Below, piece after piece: positions 1 through 8,538 of a stretch of 64,000 bases of DNA (position 1 is its first letter; the number at the start of each line of letters is the position of its first letter). The stretch comes from Enterococcus_D entomosocium (lineage in GTDB: Bacteria > Bacillota > Bacilli > Lactobacillales > Enterococcaceae). Both the position numbers and the translations under genes were made by a program. The stretch lies in assembly GCF_030441895.1 (NCBI RefSeq), contig NZ_JARJAS010000003.1, one strand, 5' to 3'. The notes beneath the pieces were generated by a model. That model saw nothing but the letters and a program-made list of their open reading frames with translations, was not told the origin of the DNA and did no database searches.

Positions 1-459
1 CCCAAAATCTTATTTCTTGATGAACCCACCATCGGTTTAGATGCTGTATCAAAGATTGCCGTGCGTCAGTTTATTAAAAAAAGAAACCAAGAAAAAGGCA
101 CCACAGTCATCCTGACGACCCACGATATGCAAGATATCGAGGCGCTGACACAGCGAATTCTGTTGATCGGCAAAGGGCAAATTTTGCTGGATGGTCGCCT
201 CGATGAACTAAAGCATCGTTTTTCTGATGTCAAAACGCTGGAGATCGACTATCAAGGGAATGAACCTCATCTGCCAGAAAACGTCCAGCTGCTTCAAAAA
301 GACGTTGGTCGCCTTGTTCTGAAACTTGATCCCAAAGAAGTGTCGGTCGCTCAGCTGCTCAGTCTGCTCAGCAATCAAGTCGAGATCACCGATTTGGCCG
401 TTGCCAGTATCACCGCCGAAGAAATGGTCGCTAAGCTGTATCAGGAGTATCAAATATGA
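1..459 (+). CDS. ABC transporter ATP-binding protein (3' part)
   Basis: The reading frame is open from the first base, so the 5' part lies outside the window. What remains starts at the Walker B region (LFLDEPTIGLD), followed by the H-loop (TTHD) and a roughly 85-residue C-terminal extension. The Walker A and signature motifs are missing only because of the window edge. The ATG of the next gene overlaps this stop (ATGA). With the two ABC-2 type permeases downstream it forms a three-gene exporter operon. The extension and two-permease layout resemble drug- or daunorubicin-type exporters, but the substrate cannot be read from sequence. Confidence 0.92.
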   Translation, partial: PKILFLDEPTIGLDAVSKIAVRQFIKKRNQEKGTTVILTTHDMQDIEALTQRILLIGKGQILLDGRLDELKHRFSDVKTLEIDYQGNEPHLPENVQLLQKDVGRLVLKLDPKEVSVAQLLSLLSNQVEITDLAVASITAEEMVAKLYQEYQI

Positions 460-1259
460 GGAAGTATCAGGCATTTTTCCGCATTCGCTTTATCAATACC
501 TTGCAATACCGCTCGGCGGCAATTGCCGGGATGGCTACGCAACTAGCTTGGGGCTTGATGGAAATTCTGGCATTCCACGCCTTTTACCAAGCAGATCCTA
601 GTGCCTTTCCCATGACCTTTCAACAAACCGTCTCCTATGTTTGGCTCCAGCAAGCCTTCTTGTCTTTATTTATGTTGTGGTTCTTTGAGGCAGAAATTTT
701 CAATACCATCACCACAGGGACGATCGCCTACGAACTTGTGCGGCCGATGGATCTATACAATCGCTGGTTTTGCCAATCGGCTGCCAATCGCTTAGCAAAA
801 GCCGTCTTGCGTTGCGGACCGATTTTTGTGATTGCCTTTTTACTGCCAGCACCTTATCGCTTGATTCTGCCAGCAAACATCGTTGCCCTGTTCTTGTTTC
901 TTTTGTCTATGGCGCTGAGTTTAGGTGTAGTGATCGCTATGTCGCAGCTGGTCTATATCTCGACTTTTTACACATTATCCTCCATCGGGGTGCGGATCGT
1001 CATCAGCTCCATCGGTGAATTTTTAGCTGGCGGGGTCATTCCTCTGCCTTTCTTTCCACAGCCTTTTCGCCAATTCGTGGAACTATTGCCTTTTGCTTCC
1101 ATGCAAAACGTCCCGCTGCGAATTTACAACGGGGATCTGACTGGCTTTGCGCTTGTTTCTGCATTGCTCTTACAAGCGTTTTGGCTCGTACTTTTGATCG
1201 TGATCGGAAAAATTTGGCTGCAGCAGGCACTCAAGCGTGTCGTTGTGCAAGGAGGTTAA
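456..1259 (+). CDS. ABC-2 type transporter permease, subunit 1
   Basis: 267 residues, mostly hydrophobic, with about six predicted membrane segments and no ATPase motif. It resembles the ABC-2 permease family that occurs as adjacent pairs behind one ATPase (Pfam ABC2_membrane_6 type). The start overlaps the ATPase stop by four bases, indicating translational coupling. A charged segment ending in LVRPMDL (about residues 85-100) has a counterpart in the next gene (RALVRPRSL), supporting a paralogous heterodimer. Substrate unknown. Confidence 0.85.
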   Translation: MRKYQAFFRIRFINTLQYRSAAIAGMATQLAWGLMEILAFHAFYQADPSAFPMTFQQTVSYVWLQQAFLSLFMLWFFEAEIFNTITTGTIAYELVRPMDLYNRWFCQSAANRLAKAVLRCGPIFVIAFLLPAPYRLILPANIVALFLFLLSMALSLGVVIAMSQLVYISTFYTLSSIGVRIVISSIGEFLAGGVIPLPFFPQPFRQFVELLPFASMQNVPLRIYNGDLTGFALVSALLLQAFWLVLLIVIGKIWLQQALKRVVVQGG

Positions 1260-1264
1260 GGAAT

Positions 1265-2038
1265 ATGGTTTATTGGCATTATTTTTGTATTCATCTCAAA
1301 AGTCAGATGCAATATAAAGTTTCCTTTGTGTTAACTGCTTTGGGACAATTTCTAGGTTCCTTTACTGCTTTTTTAGGCATTTGGTTTATGTTTACCCGGT
1401 TTCATCAAGTGGATGGCTTCACCTTTGAAGAAGTCTTGCTTTCCTTTGCGACGGTTTTGTTTGCCTTTTCGATTGCGGAATGCTTCTTTCGCGGGTTCGA
1501 TCTTTTTCCACAAATGATCAGTAATGGCGAGTTCGATCGGGCACTCGTGCGTCCTCGCTCCTTGATTTTTCAAGTCTTAGCTTCCAAAATGGAATTCTCG
1601 CGTCTCGGCCGTTTTATTCAAGCCTTGCTGTTGTTTGCTTATGCGATTCCTAATAGTGGAATTGCTTGGCATTTTGGAAATGTCCTGACTCTTTTTCTGA
1701 TGATCGTCTGTGGCGCCCTCTTTTTCGCCCTATTGTTCTTAGTGTATGCCGCCATTTCCTTCTTTACGATCCAAGGACTTGAATTTATGAATATTTTTAC
1801 CGATGGTGCCCGCGAATTCGGCCGCTACCCCTTCAGTATCTACGGAAAACACGTCTTGCGTTTATTGACCTACGTCGTGCCGATGGCTTGGTTTCAGTAT
1901 TATCCGTTTCTGTATGTCATTGGTCGCGTAACTAATCCTTGGTGGATCTTATCGCCGTTGGTTTGTCTGCTCTTTGCCTTTCCCGCCTTCTTCTTTTGGC
2001 GAGTAGGTTTGAAGAGCTATATTTCTACGGGTTCGTAA
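1265..2038 (+). CDS. ABC-2 type transporter permease, subunit 2
   Basis: 257 residues from the ATG at 1265, which has GGAGG at 1250-1254 in front; a longer frame from 1181 would run through the end of the previous gene and is not preferred. The protein is hydrophobic with about six membrane segments and shares the LVRP motif with subunit 1. It is the last gene of the ATPase-permease-permease operon and is followed directly by a terminator. Substrate unknown. Confidence 0.85.
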   Translation: MVYWHYFCIHLKSQMQYKVSFVLTALGQFLGSFTAFLGIWFMFTRFHQVDGFTFEEVLLSFATVLFAFSIAECFFRGFDLFPQMISNGEFDRALVRPRSLIFQVLASKMEFSRLGRFIQALLLFAYAIPNSGIAWHFGNVLTLFLMIVCGALFFALLFLVYAAISFFTIQGLEFMNIFTDGAREFGRYPFSIYGKHVLRLLTYVVPMAWFQYYPFLYVIGRVTNPWWILSPLVCLLFAFPAFFFWRVGLKSYISTGS

Positions 2039-2039
2039 A

Positions 2040-2088
2040 TAAAAAGGAGCGCCTCTCTTTGAAACTAAGAGAATGCGCTCCTTTTTTA
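2040..2088. terminator. Bidirectional terminator between ABC operon and EIIA gene
   Basis: A stem AAAAAGGAGCGC ... GCGCTCCTTTTTT encloses an inner CTCT/AGAG pairing. It has an A-run on one side and a T-run on the other, so it can end both the plus-strand exporter operon and the minus-strand sugar operon. Confidence 0.88.
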
Positions 2089-2093
2089 TTCGG

Positions 2094-2552
2094 TTATTTC
2101 AAGTGAAAAACAGCCTCTCCTTGCTGAATATCGCCGTCTGTTCGCAGGCACTTCCCGCCTTGTTCCTCCATGAAGACAACGATCACCATGGTCTCTTTGC
2201 CCATTTCCTCAACTGCTGCTACATCCATTTCTGCCAGCAACTCACCTGTCGTGACTGACTGGTTTTCTTGGACCGCGATCGTGAAGGGCTCCCCTGCTAA
2301 CGCCACTGTTTCAATTCCCATATGGATCAAAAGGGAACGGCCATCCACCAACTCAACGGCTAAGGCATGCTGTGTTGGAAAAATCGTTCGAACCGTCCCG
2401 GCTGCTGGTGCATAGATTTTTCCGTGATGATGAGAAACGGCAAATCCATTTCCCATCATTTTAGACGAAAATACCTCATCTGGTACTTCTTCGATCGGTA
2501 GCAGTCGGCCTGTTACCGGTGCACAGATTTCTATTTTTCTTTTAAAAAGCAT
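2094..2552 (-). CDS. PTS glucose-type EIIA protein
   Basis: 152 residues, a free-standing EIIA-Glc type domain. The phospho-acceptor histidine is H77 in LIHMG and the partner histidine H62 lies in TQHAL, both in the expected family context. It takes phosphate from HPr and passes it to an EIIB domain. It is the last gene of the alpha-glucoside operon whose IICB protein carries no IIA domain, so it is the obvious partner. It begins 13 bases after the MFS gene behind an AAGGAGG ribosome site. Confidence 0.92.
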   Translation of the reverse strand: MLFKRKIEICAPVTGRLLPIEEVPDEVFSSKMMGNGFAVSHHHGKIYAPAAGTVRTIFPTQHALAVELVDGRSLLIHMGIETVALAGEPFTIAVQENQSVTTGELLAEMDVAAVEEMGKETMVIVVFMEEQGGKCLRTDGDIQQGEAVFHLK

Positions 2553-2565
2553 CCGTAATTCCTCC

Positions 2566-3732
2566 TTAGATTGCCGACAGTGTTCTCTGACAGCTAGAAT
2601 AGATAAGAAAAGCTACGAAGGGCAATAAACCAAAGATAAAGATGGCAGTATCGAGGGACAGCACCTGCGAAAGAAAGCCGCCAGCTAATGGCGAAAGAAA
2701 CGATGCCGCACCAATGTACACACTGATCGATATCAGTTGTCCAGAAGAAAAAACAGCTGGCGGTGTAATAGCACTGATAATCATTCGACTGCCGATGGTA
2801 AATGCCGGTACAGTGAAAAACTGCAGAAAACTGGCTGCCAAAAGTAAGAATGGGCTACTAGCAAGCCAATAGACAAAAAATTGTAAGGTTAAAAATATGC
2901 CTGCAATCAAAATCAAGCGCTCATTTTTCCATTTAGCAATCATGCGATTCAGCAAAAGGTACGCTGGAATTTCACAAAAGGATTGGATCGACCATTTCAG
3001 ACCAACAAATTCACTGCCTCTTTCCATTGTAATCAGCTTGTCGATAACGACCGTATTGTTCGCAACGATTGTCAAGTACAAGAGAAAGAACAGTCCCGTA
3101 TAAACCAAAAAGCGTCGGTCTTTGCATAACAGAAGAATGTCTGCCAGCGAGACACCGCTGTTTGTTGCTGTTCCTTGCTTTTGCGGTAAGGCGTTTTTCT
3201 CTGGGATCGTTCGTGAAAATGTATAATTGATAAGCAAAAAGAGGAGCAGCGGCAAACTAAACCAGCGATAATTATTGGAAAATAAAAAGAATGGCACGCA
3301 GACACTCATCATACTCCACCCTAAAGAGCCGTTTGCTTTGATTGAAGCAATTCTTTTTGAAGTACTGGACTCCGATAATACCCAGTTATCGAGCACCGTT
3401 GCTGTTGTATTGGCTAATCCACCCGCAATAGCCAATACCAGAAGATGGATCAGCCAGTGGTCTTTTCCTAACCAATAAAAACTAATGGAGAAGAAAACCA
3501 GAAAGATCATCAGAAGCATCGAAATACGTTTTAATCGTTTGCTCTTGTCCGAATAATAGCCGATCACTAACTGAAAAAGAATTGTCGTGATGCTGTAGGA
3601 GGCTAAAAACCAGCCTCTTTCAAGCGCATCATAGCCTTGCTCAGTTAAAAAAGGAACGATTTGTGTCATCAAAATCGCCATCGTTGCATATTGAACAAAA
3701 TAGATTACTTGAAATTTGTGTTTGATTTCCAT
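2566..3732 (-). CDS. MFS permease, oligosaccharide/nucleoside symporter-like
   Basis: 388 residues with about twelve membrane segments and the loop motif YYSDKSKRLKR between segments 2 and 3. The fold resembles LacY-like or MFS_1-like sugar symporters. It lies inside the PTS/GH4 operon, giving that operon two possible import routes, one phosphorylating and one not. No clear Shine-Dalgarno sequence precedes the ATG; instead a long hairpin ends 11 bases upstream, so translation may be poor or regulated. Substrate unproven; a role in export or uptake of a related glucoside is possible. Confidence 0.82.
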   Translation of the reverse strand: MEIKHKFQVIYFVQYATMAILMTQIVPFLTEQGYDALERGWFLASYSITTILFQLVIGYYSDKSKRLKRISMLLMIFLVFFSISFYWLGKDHWLIHLLVLAIAGGLANTTATVLDNWVLSESSTSKRIASIKANGSLGWSMMSVCVPFFLFSNNYRWFSLPLLLFLLINYTFSRTIPEKNALPQKQGTATNSGVSLADILLLCKDRRFLVYTGLFFLLYLTIVANNTVVIDKLITMERGSEFVGLKWSIQSFCEIPAYLLLNRMIAKWKNERLILIAGIFLTLQFFVYWLASSPFLLLAASFLQFFTVPAFTIGSRMIISAITPPAVFSSGQLISISVYIGAASFLSPLAGGFLSQVLSLDTAIFIFGLLPFVAFLIYSSCQRTLSAI

Positions 3733-3743
3733 TCTTTGTTTAT

Positions 3744-3774
3744 GATCGGCTGAAGGAAATTCCTTCAGCCGATC
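3744..3774. promoter_or_regulatory. Intergenic hairpin in alpha-glucoside operon
   Basis: Two 15-base arms (GATCGGCTGAAGGAA and its complement) are separated by one base. On the transcript (minus strand) there is no T-run after the stem, so it is not a standard terminator. It sits between the GH4 gene and the MFS gene and covers the place where a ribosome site would be. It probably stabilises the upstream mRNA or limits MFS translation. Confidence 0.75.
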
Positions 3775-3797
3775 CCTTTCCTTTTTACCTGCTGAAC

Positions 3798-5129
3798 CTA
3801 TTTAAGTTCTGGCCAATATGGTTCGTTCGCCACAATCATTTCATCTAATATTTCTTTGGCGACTTTCGCACTTGGTACAGTTTTATTCATAGTAAAGGAT
3901 TGCCACAATTTTTGGTAAGACTCTTGTTCCCAAGCATCAACTGCCAATTTTTCAGATGCGATCTGCTGCTCCATCAATCCCTTTTGGAATGTTGGAATAT
4001 CACCGATCGACAAGACTTCGTAGCCATCTTTTCCAACTAGACAAGGCAGTTCCACCATTGCATCATGGGTAAAGTTGGCAATTGCGCCGTTGTTTTCAAC
4101 AATAAGAATCATGCGTTCTTTCGTATTAAAGGTTAGTGCGCAAGCAAGGTCTGTAATAAAGGACGCATGTTCGTTTGAAGCAAATGTTGTATCAACTGCT
4201 GTGTTGTTTGCAACGATTCGTCGGCATTCATCAAACACATACTTCTCTCGTCCGTCAATGATCTCATTGGCACGGGTATACTCTTTGTCCGCATGAGCCA
4301 CCGTTTCATCAGCCATCAAATAATATTTCAGATAGGTATTCGATAAAAATTCTGGTTCAATTTCGTGCAGATCTTTAGCCGCCCACATCGTTTCCAGCCA
4401 ACTGCTTTCTTTATGCTGGCCTTTTTGTGTTTGTTCGGTGTAGCCGTACTTTTGAACATGCGCACTGATCTGTGGCATCAAGTCATTGCCGTCATGGTCT
4501 TTGATGCTGGTCCACCAGCCAAAATGATTCAAGCCGAAATAGCTCGTCTCAAATTCTTTCCGATCCTTCAACCCAATCACTCGCGCCATGATATCTTCCA
4601 AACAAACTGGCATATCACAAATATTGATGATTCTTGAATTTGGTCGGAATCTTCTGGTCGCTTCGGCAACGACTGCTGCTGGGTTGGAATAGTTCAAAAG
4701 CCAGGCATCTGGCGAGTATTTTTCCATGTAGTCGACTAGTTCTAAGATCGGTCCAATCGAGCGCAGGCCATAAGCTAAACCACCAGGTCCGCAGGTCTCT
4801 TGTCCGACAACATTATGCCTGAAAGGAATTTTCTCATCTTGTTCCCGCATAGCATATTTTCCGACACGAAGCTGTGCCATTACGATATCGACATCCGTAA
4901 AAGCTTCCTTTGGATCGGTTGAATATTCGAACTGTACTTCTGGCGCTCGCTCAGCAATAATGATCGAACAAGCTTTTGCTACGGTTTCTTGTCGCTTTTC
5001 ATCGTTGTCATAAAATTTGATTTTTCTAACTGGAAAGCGCTCTTGACTTTCTAATAACATCATAACTAGCGATGGTGTATAGGTACTTCCGCCACCTGCA
5101 ATTAAAATTGAACTTTTTTTCTTACTCAT
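3798..5129 (-). CDS. 6-phospho-alpha-glucosidase, GH4 family
   Basis: 443 residues. It hydrolyses 6-phospho-alpha-glucosides such as maltose 6-phosphate in the cytoplasm by the NAD- and metal-dependent GH4 mechanism. Visible features are the N-terminal NAD motif AGGGSTYTP (11-19), the metal-binding C171 in NICDMPV and H202 in LNHFGWWT, all placed as in Bacillus MalA/GlvA. It is 28 bases downstream of the PTS IICB gene and follows AAGGAGGAAC. The CDMP motif points to alpha- rather than beta-glucoside phosphates. The symbol malA, malH or glvA would fit but naming differs between genera. Confidence 0.93.
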   Translation of the reverse strand: MSKKKSSILIAGGGSTYTPSLVMMLLESQERFPVRKIKFYDNDEKRQETVAKACSIIIAERAPEVQFEYSTDPKEAFTDVDIVMAQLRVGKYAMREQDEKIPFRHNVVGQETCGPGGLAYGLRSIGPILELVDYMEKYSPDAWLLNYSNPAAVVAEATRRFRPNSRIINICDMPVCLEDIMARVIGLKDRKEFETSYFGLNHFGWWTSIKDHDGNDLMPQISAHVQKYGYTEQTQKGQHKESSWLETMWAAKDLHEIEPEFLSNTYLKYYLMADETVAHADKEYTRANEIIDGREKYVFDECRRIVANNTAVDTTFASNEHASFITDLACALTFNTKERMILIVENNGAIANFTHDAMVELPCLVGKDGYEVLSIGDIPTFQKGLMEQQIASEKLAVDAWEQESYQKLWQSFTMNKTVPSAKVAKEILDEMIVANEPYWPELK

Positions 5130-5157
5130 GGTACTTGTTCCTCCTTGTGATTCTGTT

Positions 5158-6729
5158 TTATTCGGCCATTAGTTCTTCGAATGATTCTCTAACCGTTGGT
5201 ACCGTTAATCCTACAATGATTTGAATGCCGCCATTTCCAGGGTTGACCAATCCTGAGGCACCTGCTTCTTGAAACTGCGTACTATCTGCAACTTTGTCGG
5301 CATCCTTAACAGTCAAACGCAGCCGTGTCGCACAATTCGTTACATCAATGACATTGTCTTTCCCACCTACCAAGTGCATATAGGCCTGTGCTTGCCGCAC
5401 ATGTTTTGGTAATTTTTCATCTTGCTTTTTGTTGTCATAATCTGCTTTTGTATACAACTGCATTGCTGCAGTATCATCCTCACGTCCAGGCGTTTTTAAG
5501 TTGAACTTCTTGATCATAAAGGAGAACACAAAATACCAGATAGCGGTAAAAATCAGCCCGATAATGATTTGGGTAATATAAGTTGAACTGTGAAATTTCC
5601 ACAAGGGCAGCCAATTTAGACCTAACCAGTTGATCAATCCGCCGCCAAAGTCCCCGACTACCCCGAAAGCATAGGAGATTGTGGCGATCGAAGCATCCAG
5701 TAAAGCATGAACGAACCATAATGCTGGTGCAACAAACAAGAAAGTAAACTCGATTGGTTCAGTGATTCCGGTCAAAATAGCCGTCAATGCTGCCGGTGCA
5801 ATCAATGCGATCACTTTTTTCTTTTTATCAGGCCGAGCCGCTTGGATCATCGCTAAACTCAGACCTGCCGTTCCAAAGACTTTCGACATTCCTGATAGTG
5901 AGAAACCACCAAACGGATAGAGTTCTTTCAGCGAAAATGCAGTAGTTTGGAACTCGCCAATGTGGGAGGCCCAATAAACGGCCATTCCCCCTTCGACAAC
6001 CGCACTGTCATAGGCAAACGGGGCATAAACAAAGTGATGCAAGCCTGTTGGAATCAGTATTTTTTGCAAGAACTGATAAATAAAGACACCGAAGTTTCCT
6101 GATTCAATGAAAAAGCCTTGCATACTTCTCATTCCCTCTTGGATAACTGGCCAGACAAAACACATGAGTACTGCCAAAGGAACCATGGCAAAAAAGGAAA
6201 TCATGGTTACAAAGACTGAGCCACTGAAATTCGACAGCATTTCTGGCAATTCTTTTTCATAAAAGCGATTGTGGAGATAGACAACGATTCCCGAAATCAG
6301 CAAGCCGCCCATCATGCCGGTATCTAAGGTGATGATTCCCGCAATCGATGTCAACCCAGAACCAGCAGTTGCCCCTTGAGCTAAATCCACCGCAAATGAT
6401 TCTGGCCACAAAGTTAAAATTGCATTTACAAAATAATTAAAAGCGATATAAGTAACGAGTGCTTCCATCGTAGCGCGGGCGGCGTATTTTTTAGCTAGAC
6501 TGATCGGCAGCCCTACTACAAATAAAAGTGGCAATTGGAAGAAGGGTGTCCAGCCTCCTGCTGCAATCACATTCCAAAATTTGAACCAGAGGGTATCCGG
6601 TGCTGCGATGTCCCCCATGATCGTTTGATTCGAAAACAGCAGAGAAAAGCCGATAACGATCCCAAAAAAGGAAAACAGCATGACCGGTGCCAGCATCGCT
6701 CCGCCGAACCTTTGTATTTTTTTCATCAT
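5158..6729 (-). CDS. PTS alpha-glucoside transporter subunit IICB
   Basis: 523 residues. The N-terminal about 400 residues form the glucose/maltose-family IIC membrane channel and the C-terminal about 80 form IIB with the phosphocysteine near C466 in DVTNCATRLR. It imports and phosphorylates an alpha-glucoside such as maltose. No IIA domain is attached; the last gene of the operon supplies one. It is the first gene after a leader carrying a cre-like site. It resembles Bacillus MalP/GlvC. Confidence 0.92.
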   Translation of the reverse strand: MMKKIQRFGGAMLAPVMLFSFFGIVIGFSLLFSNQTIMGDIAAPDTLWFKFWNVIAAGGWTPFFQLPLLFVVGLPISLAKKYAARATMEALVTYIAFNYFVNAILTLWPESFAVDLAQGATAGSGLTSIAGIITLDTGMMGGLLISGIVVYLHNRFYEKELPEMLSNFSGSVFVTMISFFAMVPLAVLMCFVWPVIQEGMRSMQGFFIESGNFGVFIYQFLQKILIPTGLHHFVYAPFAYDSAVVEGGMAVYWASHIGEFQTTAFSLKELYPFGGFSLSGMSKVFGTAGLSLAMIQAARPDKKKKVIALIAPAALTAILTGITEPIEFTFLFVAPALWFVHALLDASIATISYAFGVVGDFGGGLINWLGLNWLPLWKFHSSTYITQIIIGLIFTAIWYFVFSFMIKKFNLKTPGREDDTAAMQLYTKADYDNKKQDEKLPKHVRQAQAYMHLVGGKDNVIDVTNCATRLRLTVKDADKVADSTQFQEAGASGLVNPGNGGIQIIVGLTVPTVRESFEELMAE

Positions 6730-6754
6730 AGTTTTTCGTCCTTCACGTTTTTTA

Positions 6755-6768
6755 GTTAAGCGCTTTAC
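6755..6768. promoter_or_regulatory. Candidate cre (CcpA) site
   Basis: GTTAAGCGCTTTAC is a near-palindrome with the AAGCGCTT core of catabolite-responsive elements. It lies 26-39 bases before the IICB start, just downstream of a likely -10 (TAAAAT on the minus strand, 6778-6783), where CcpA binding would block transcription. This fits glucose repression of an alpha-glucoside operon. Confidence 0.6.
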
Positions 6769-6848
6769 TGATTCTCATTTTACTATTAAAATGATGCTAT
6801 GAAACCCTTTTCCGTTGTTTAAAAGTTTCTCACATTTGAAAGGTTTTT

Positions 6849-6865
6849 TTCACATAAAATGTGAA
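6849..6865. promoter_or_regulatory. Palindromic operator in divergent promoter region
   Basis: TTCACAT-AAA-ATGTGAA is a perfect 7-base inverted repeat midway between the divergent IICB and RpiR genes. It abuts a likely -35 (TTGTCA, 6866-6871) with GATAAA 17 bases on, in front of the regulator gene. It is the best candidate for binding by the RpiR-type protein, controlling both directions. Confidence 0.55.
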
Positions 6866-6909
6866 TTGTCACACAGAATCAATTGAGAGATAAAATGAGG
6901 AGATAGCCT

Positions 6910-7683
6910 ATGCTGCAAGACCGTATCACTACCTACCAGTCAAGATTAACCGAGAATGACTTTTTGATCTGGTCCTACATCACAACTCACAAAAAGCACT
7001 GCTTGGCGATGTCCATCAATGATTTAGCCAAGGAGTGCATCGTTTCTAGGACGACGATCATGCGCTTTTGTCAAAAAATCGGCTTTGATGGCTTTTCAGA
7101 ATTCAAATACCATTTAAAGAACGAGGTACAACAAGAAAATGCCCTACTCTCTGAGATTGAAGGAGAAATTCTCGACAATCATATTCAAACGATTGAAAAT
7201 TTAAAAAAGAAAGATTTTACAGCATTGTGTAAGATGATGGCTCATGCCAAACGAATCTTTGTCTATGGTTCAGGGGACATTCAAAACCTTGTTTCCAATT
7301 ATATGAAACTCTTATTTTTGCCTAATGGACTACTTGTTTACGATTTTGGTGCGATCTCAGTCAATGAACAATTTTATCGTATCATCGAGCCAGATGATTT
7401 AGTGATTTTGATTACTTTAAATGGTGAGTCACCCACCGTTGTCAAACTAGCAAAGCAACTGAAACAGCGGAATATCAACACTATAGGGATCACGAAGCTG
7501 AGAAACTCAACGGTTTCTAAACTTTGTTCTGAAACGATTTTCTTTTTAAATCCAGAGATCCAACCAACCGAAAATGCGATCGCTCCCTTTGAAACGACCG
7601 CAACACTTTTCTTTGTGATCGAGTACTTATTGCTAAAATATGACGCTTGGCAAAAACAAGCCGCAACCGTCTCAGAGCCATAA
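6910..7683 (+). CDS. RpiR/MurR-family transcriptional regulator
   Basis: 257 residues. The N-terminal about 80 residues hold the RpiR helix-turn-helix (SINDLAKECIVSRTTIMRFCQKIGF) and residues about 105-240 an SIS sugar-phosphate domain. It is divergent from the alpha-glucoside operon and is its likely regulator, sensing a phosphorylated sugar, as GlvR does in Bacillus. The ATG at 6910 follows GAGGAG. Whether it activates or represses cannot be read from sequence. Confidence 0.88.
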   Translation: MLQDRITTYQSRLTENDFLIWSYITTHKKHCLAMSINDLAKECIVSRTTIMRFCQKIGFDGFSEFKYHLKNEVQQENALLSEIEGEILDNHIQTIENLKKKDFTALCKMMAHAKRIFVYGSGDIQNLVSNYMKLLFLPNGLLVYDFGAISVNEQFYRIIEPDDLVILITLNGESPTVVKLAKQLKQRNINTIGITKLRNSTVSKLCSETIFFLNPEIQPTENAIAPFETTATLFFVIEYLLLKYDAWQKQAATVSEP

Positions 7684-7822
7684 AAGTTCTCCTGATTTTC
7701 CTTAATTCATTTAACTTACAGTATTTTGAAAGACGCTTGAATAAGCCATTTTCAGCCAATTTCTGCTAGGAAAAGCCGGCAATCTCTGGTAAGATAAATA
7801 AAAACGTAAAAGAGGACCAGTT

Positions 7823-7990
7823 ATGGAATATTTAGCGATTTTACTTGTTTTCTTTCTATTGAATGTAGTGATACTTGTACTTGGATTGAAGAAGAAACGA
7901 ATCATGCTGCTTTTTCTGTCACTCTCTGGTTTATTGTTGGTTTGCTTGATTGCCATTTCTTACGTTTTCTTCTATTCAAATACACTTTAA
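7823..7990 (+). CDS. Small hydrophobic protein, two membrane segments
   Basis: 55 residues from the ATG at 7823, preceded by AGAGGA at good spacing. Two hydrophobic stretches (about 4-22 and 28-51) flank a basic turn (KKKR), typical of a small integral membrane hairpin protein with both ends outside. No family is recognised. It stands alone between the RpiR gene and the catabolic island. A plausible promoter (TAAGAT or TAAATAAAA region) lies just upstream, but no partner is obvious. Confidence 0.5.
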   Translation: MEYLAILLVFFLLNVVILVLGLKKKRIMLLFLSLSGLLLVCLIAISYVFFYSNTL

Positions 7991-8523
7991 GTTGTCAAAA
8001 ACACGGGGAGATGGCTACGAACCTACCGAAACAAACGAGGCTGTTTTAGTCATTACACCCGATTTAGAAGCTATCGGACACACACAATTTATGTCCACCT
8101 TGAAACAAATCGCTGTTCTTTTGCTCTTTATCAAGTCTAGCGAAAGCAATATATGCACCTTTGATGTCGGTGATACCGTCCCCATCTTCGCACCAACCTT
8201 TGTAGATGCCCGTGCGTTCGCCGATCACTCTTCCAAGTCCGAGGTAGAACGATGTACCACTTATGTTTTTTTGCAAAGTAGATAGACAATGGATACAGAA
8301 GACCAATCAGTCGTATAGGACACGTTTGTGAAAATCACACGAAAAAACCAGGACCTCCGAAAGGATCGTTCTGGTTTTTTTGCTGATTTGATTATCTAGA
8401 GAAACGATCTAAATCGCTCTGATTCTAGCCAAATTTCTGAAAGAGAATTATAGAAGGATTCTCCTAGCTGATCCGTCATCGACGCTGGTTTCTCAATTTA
8501 GCAATAAAGCGAAAAAGCGGATT
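7991..8523. other. Region with no confident gene
   Basis: Two overlapping open stretches, plus strand 7950-8285 and minus strand 8064-8306, occupy this region. Neither has a ribosome site or recognisable family. The minus-strand peptide (TSFYLGLGRVIGERTGIYKG) looks slightly more protein-like and could be a gene remnant. The rest holds a terminator at 8342-8380 and AT-rich sequence before the reductase stop. Confidence 0.4.
8342..8380. terminator. Terminator, likely bidirectional
   Basis: AAAAAACCAG pairs with CTGGTTTTTT around an inner TCC-GAAA-GGA hairpin, with a T-run on the plus strand and its complement on the minus strand. It separates the small-protein region from the end of the catabolic island. 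Confidence 0.75.
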
Positions 8524-8538
8524 CTACGCTTTTTTCGG
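8508..8538 (-). terminator. Weak terminator overlapping reductase stop
   Basis: On the minus strand an AAAAAAGCG / CGCTTTTT stem brackets the TAG stop and runs into CGCTTT. It is short and partly inside the coding end, so termination may depend on the stronger structure at 8342-8380. Confidence 0.4.
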
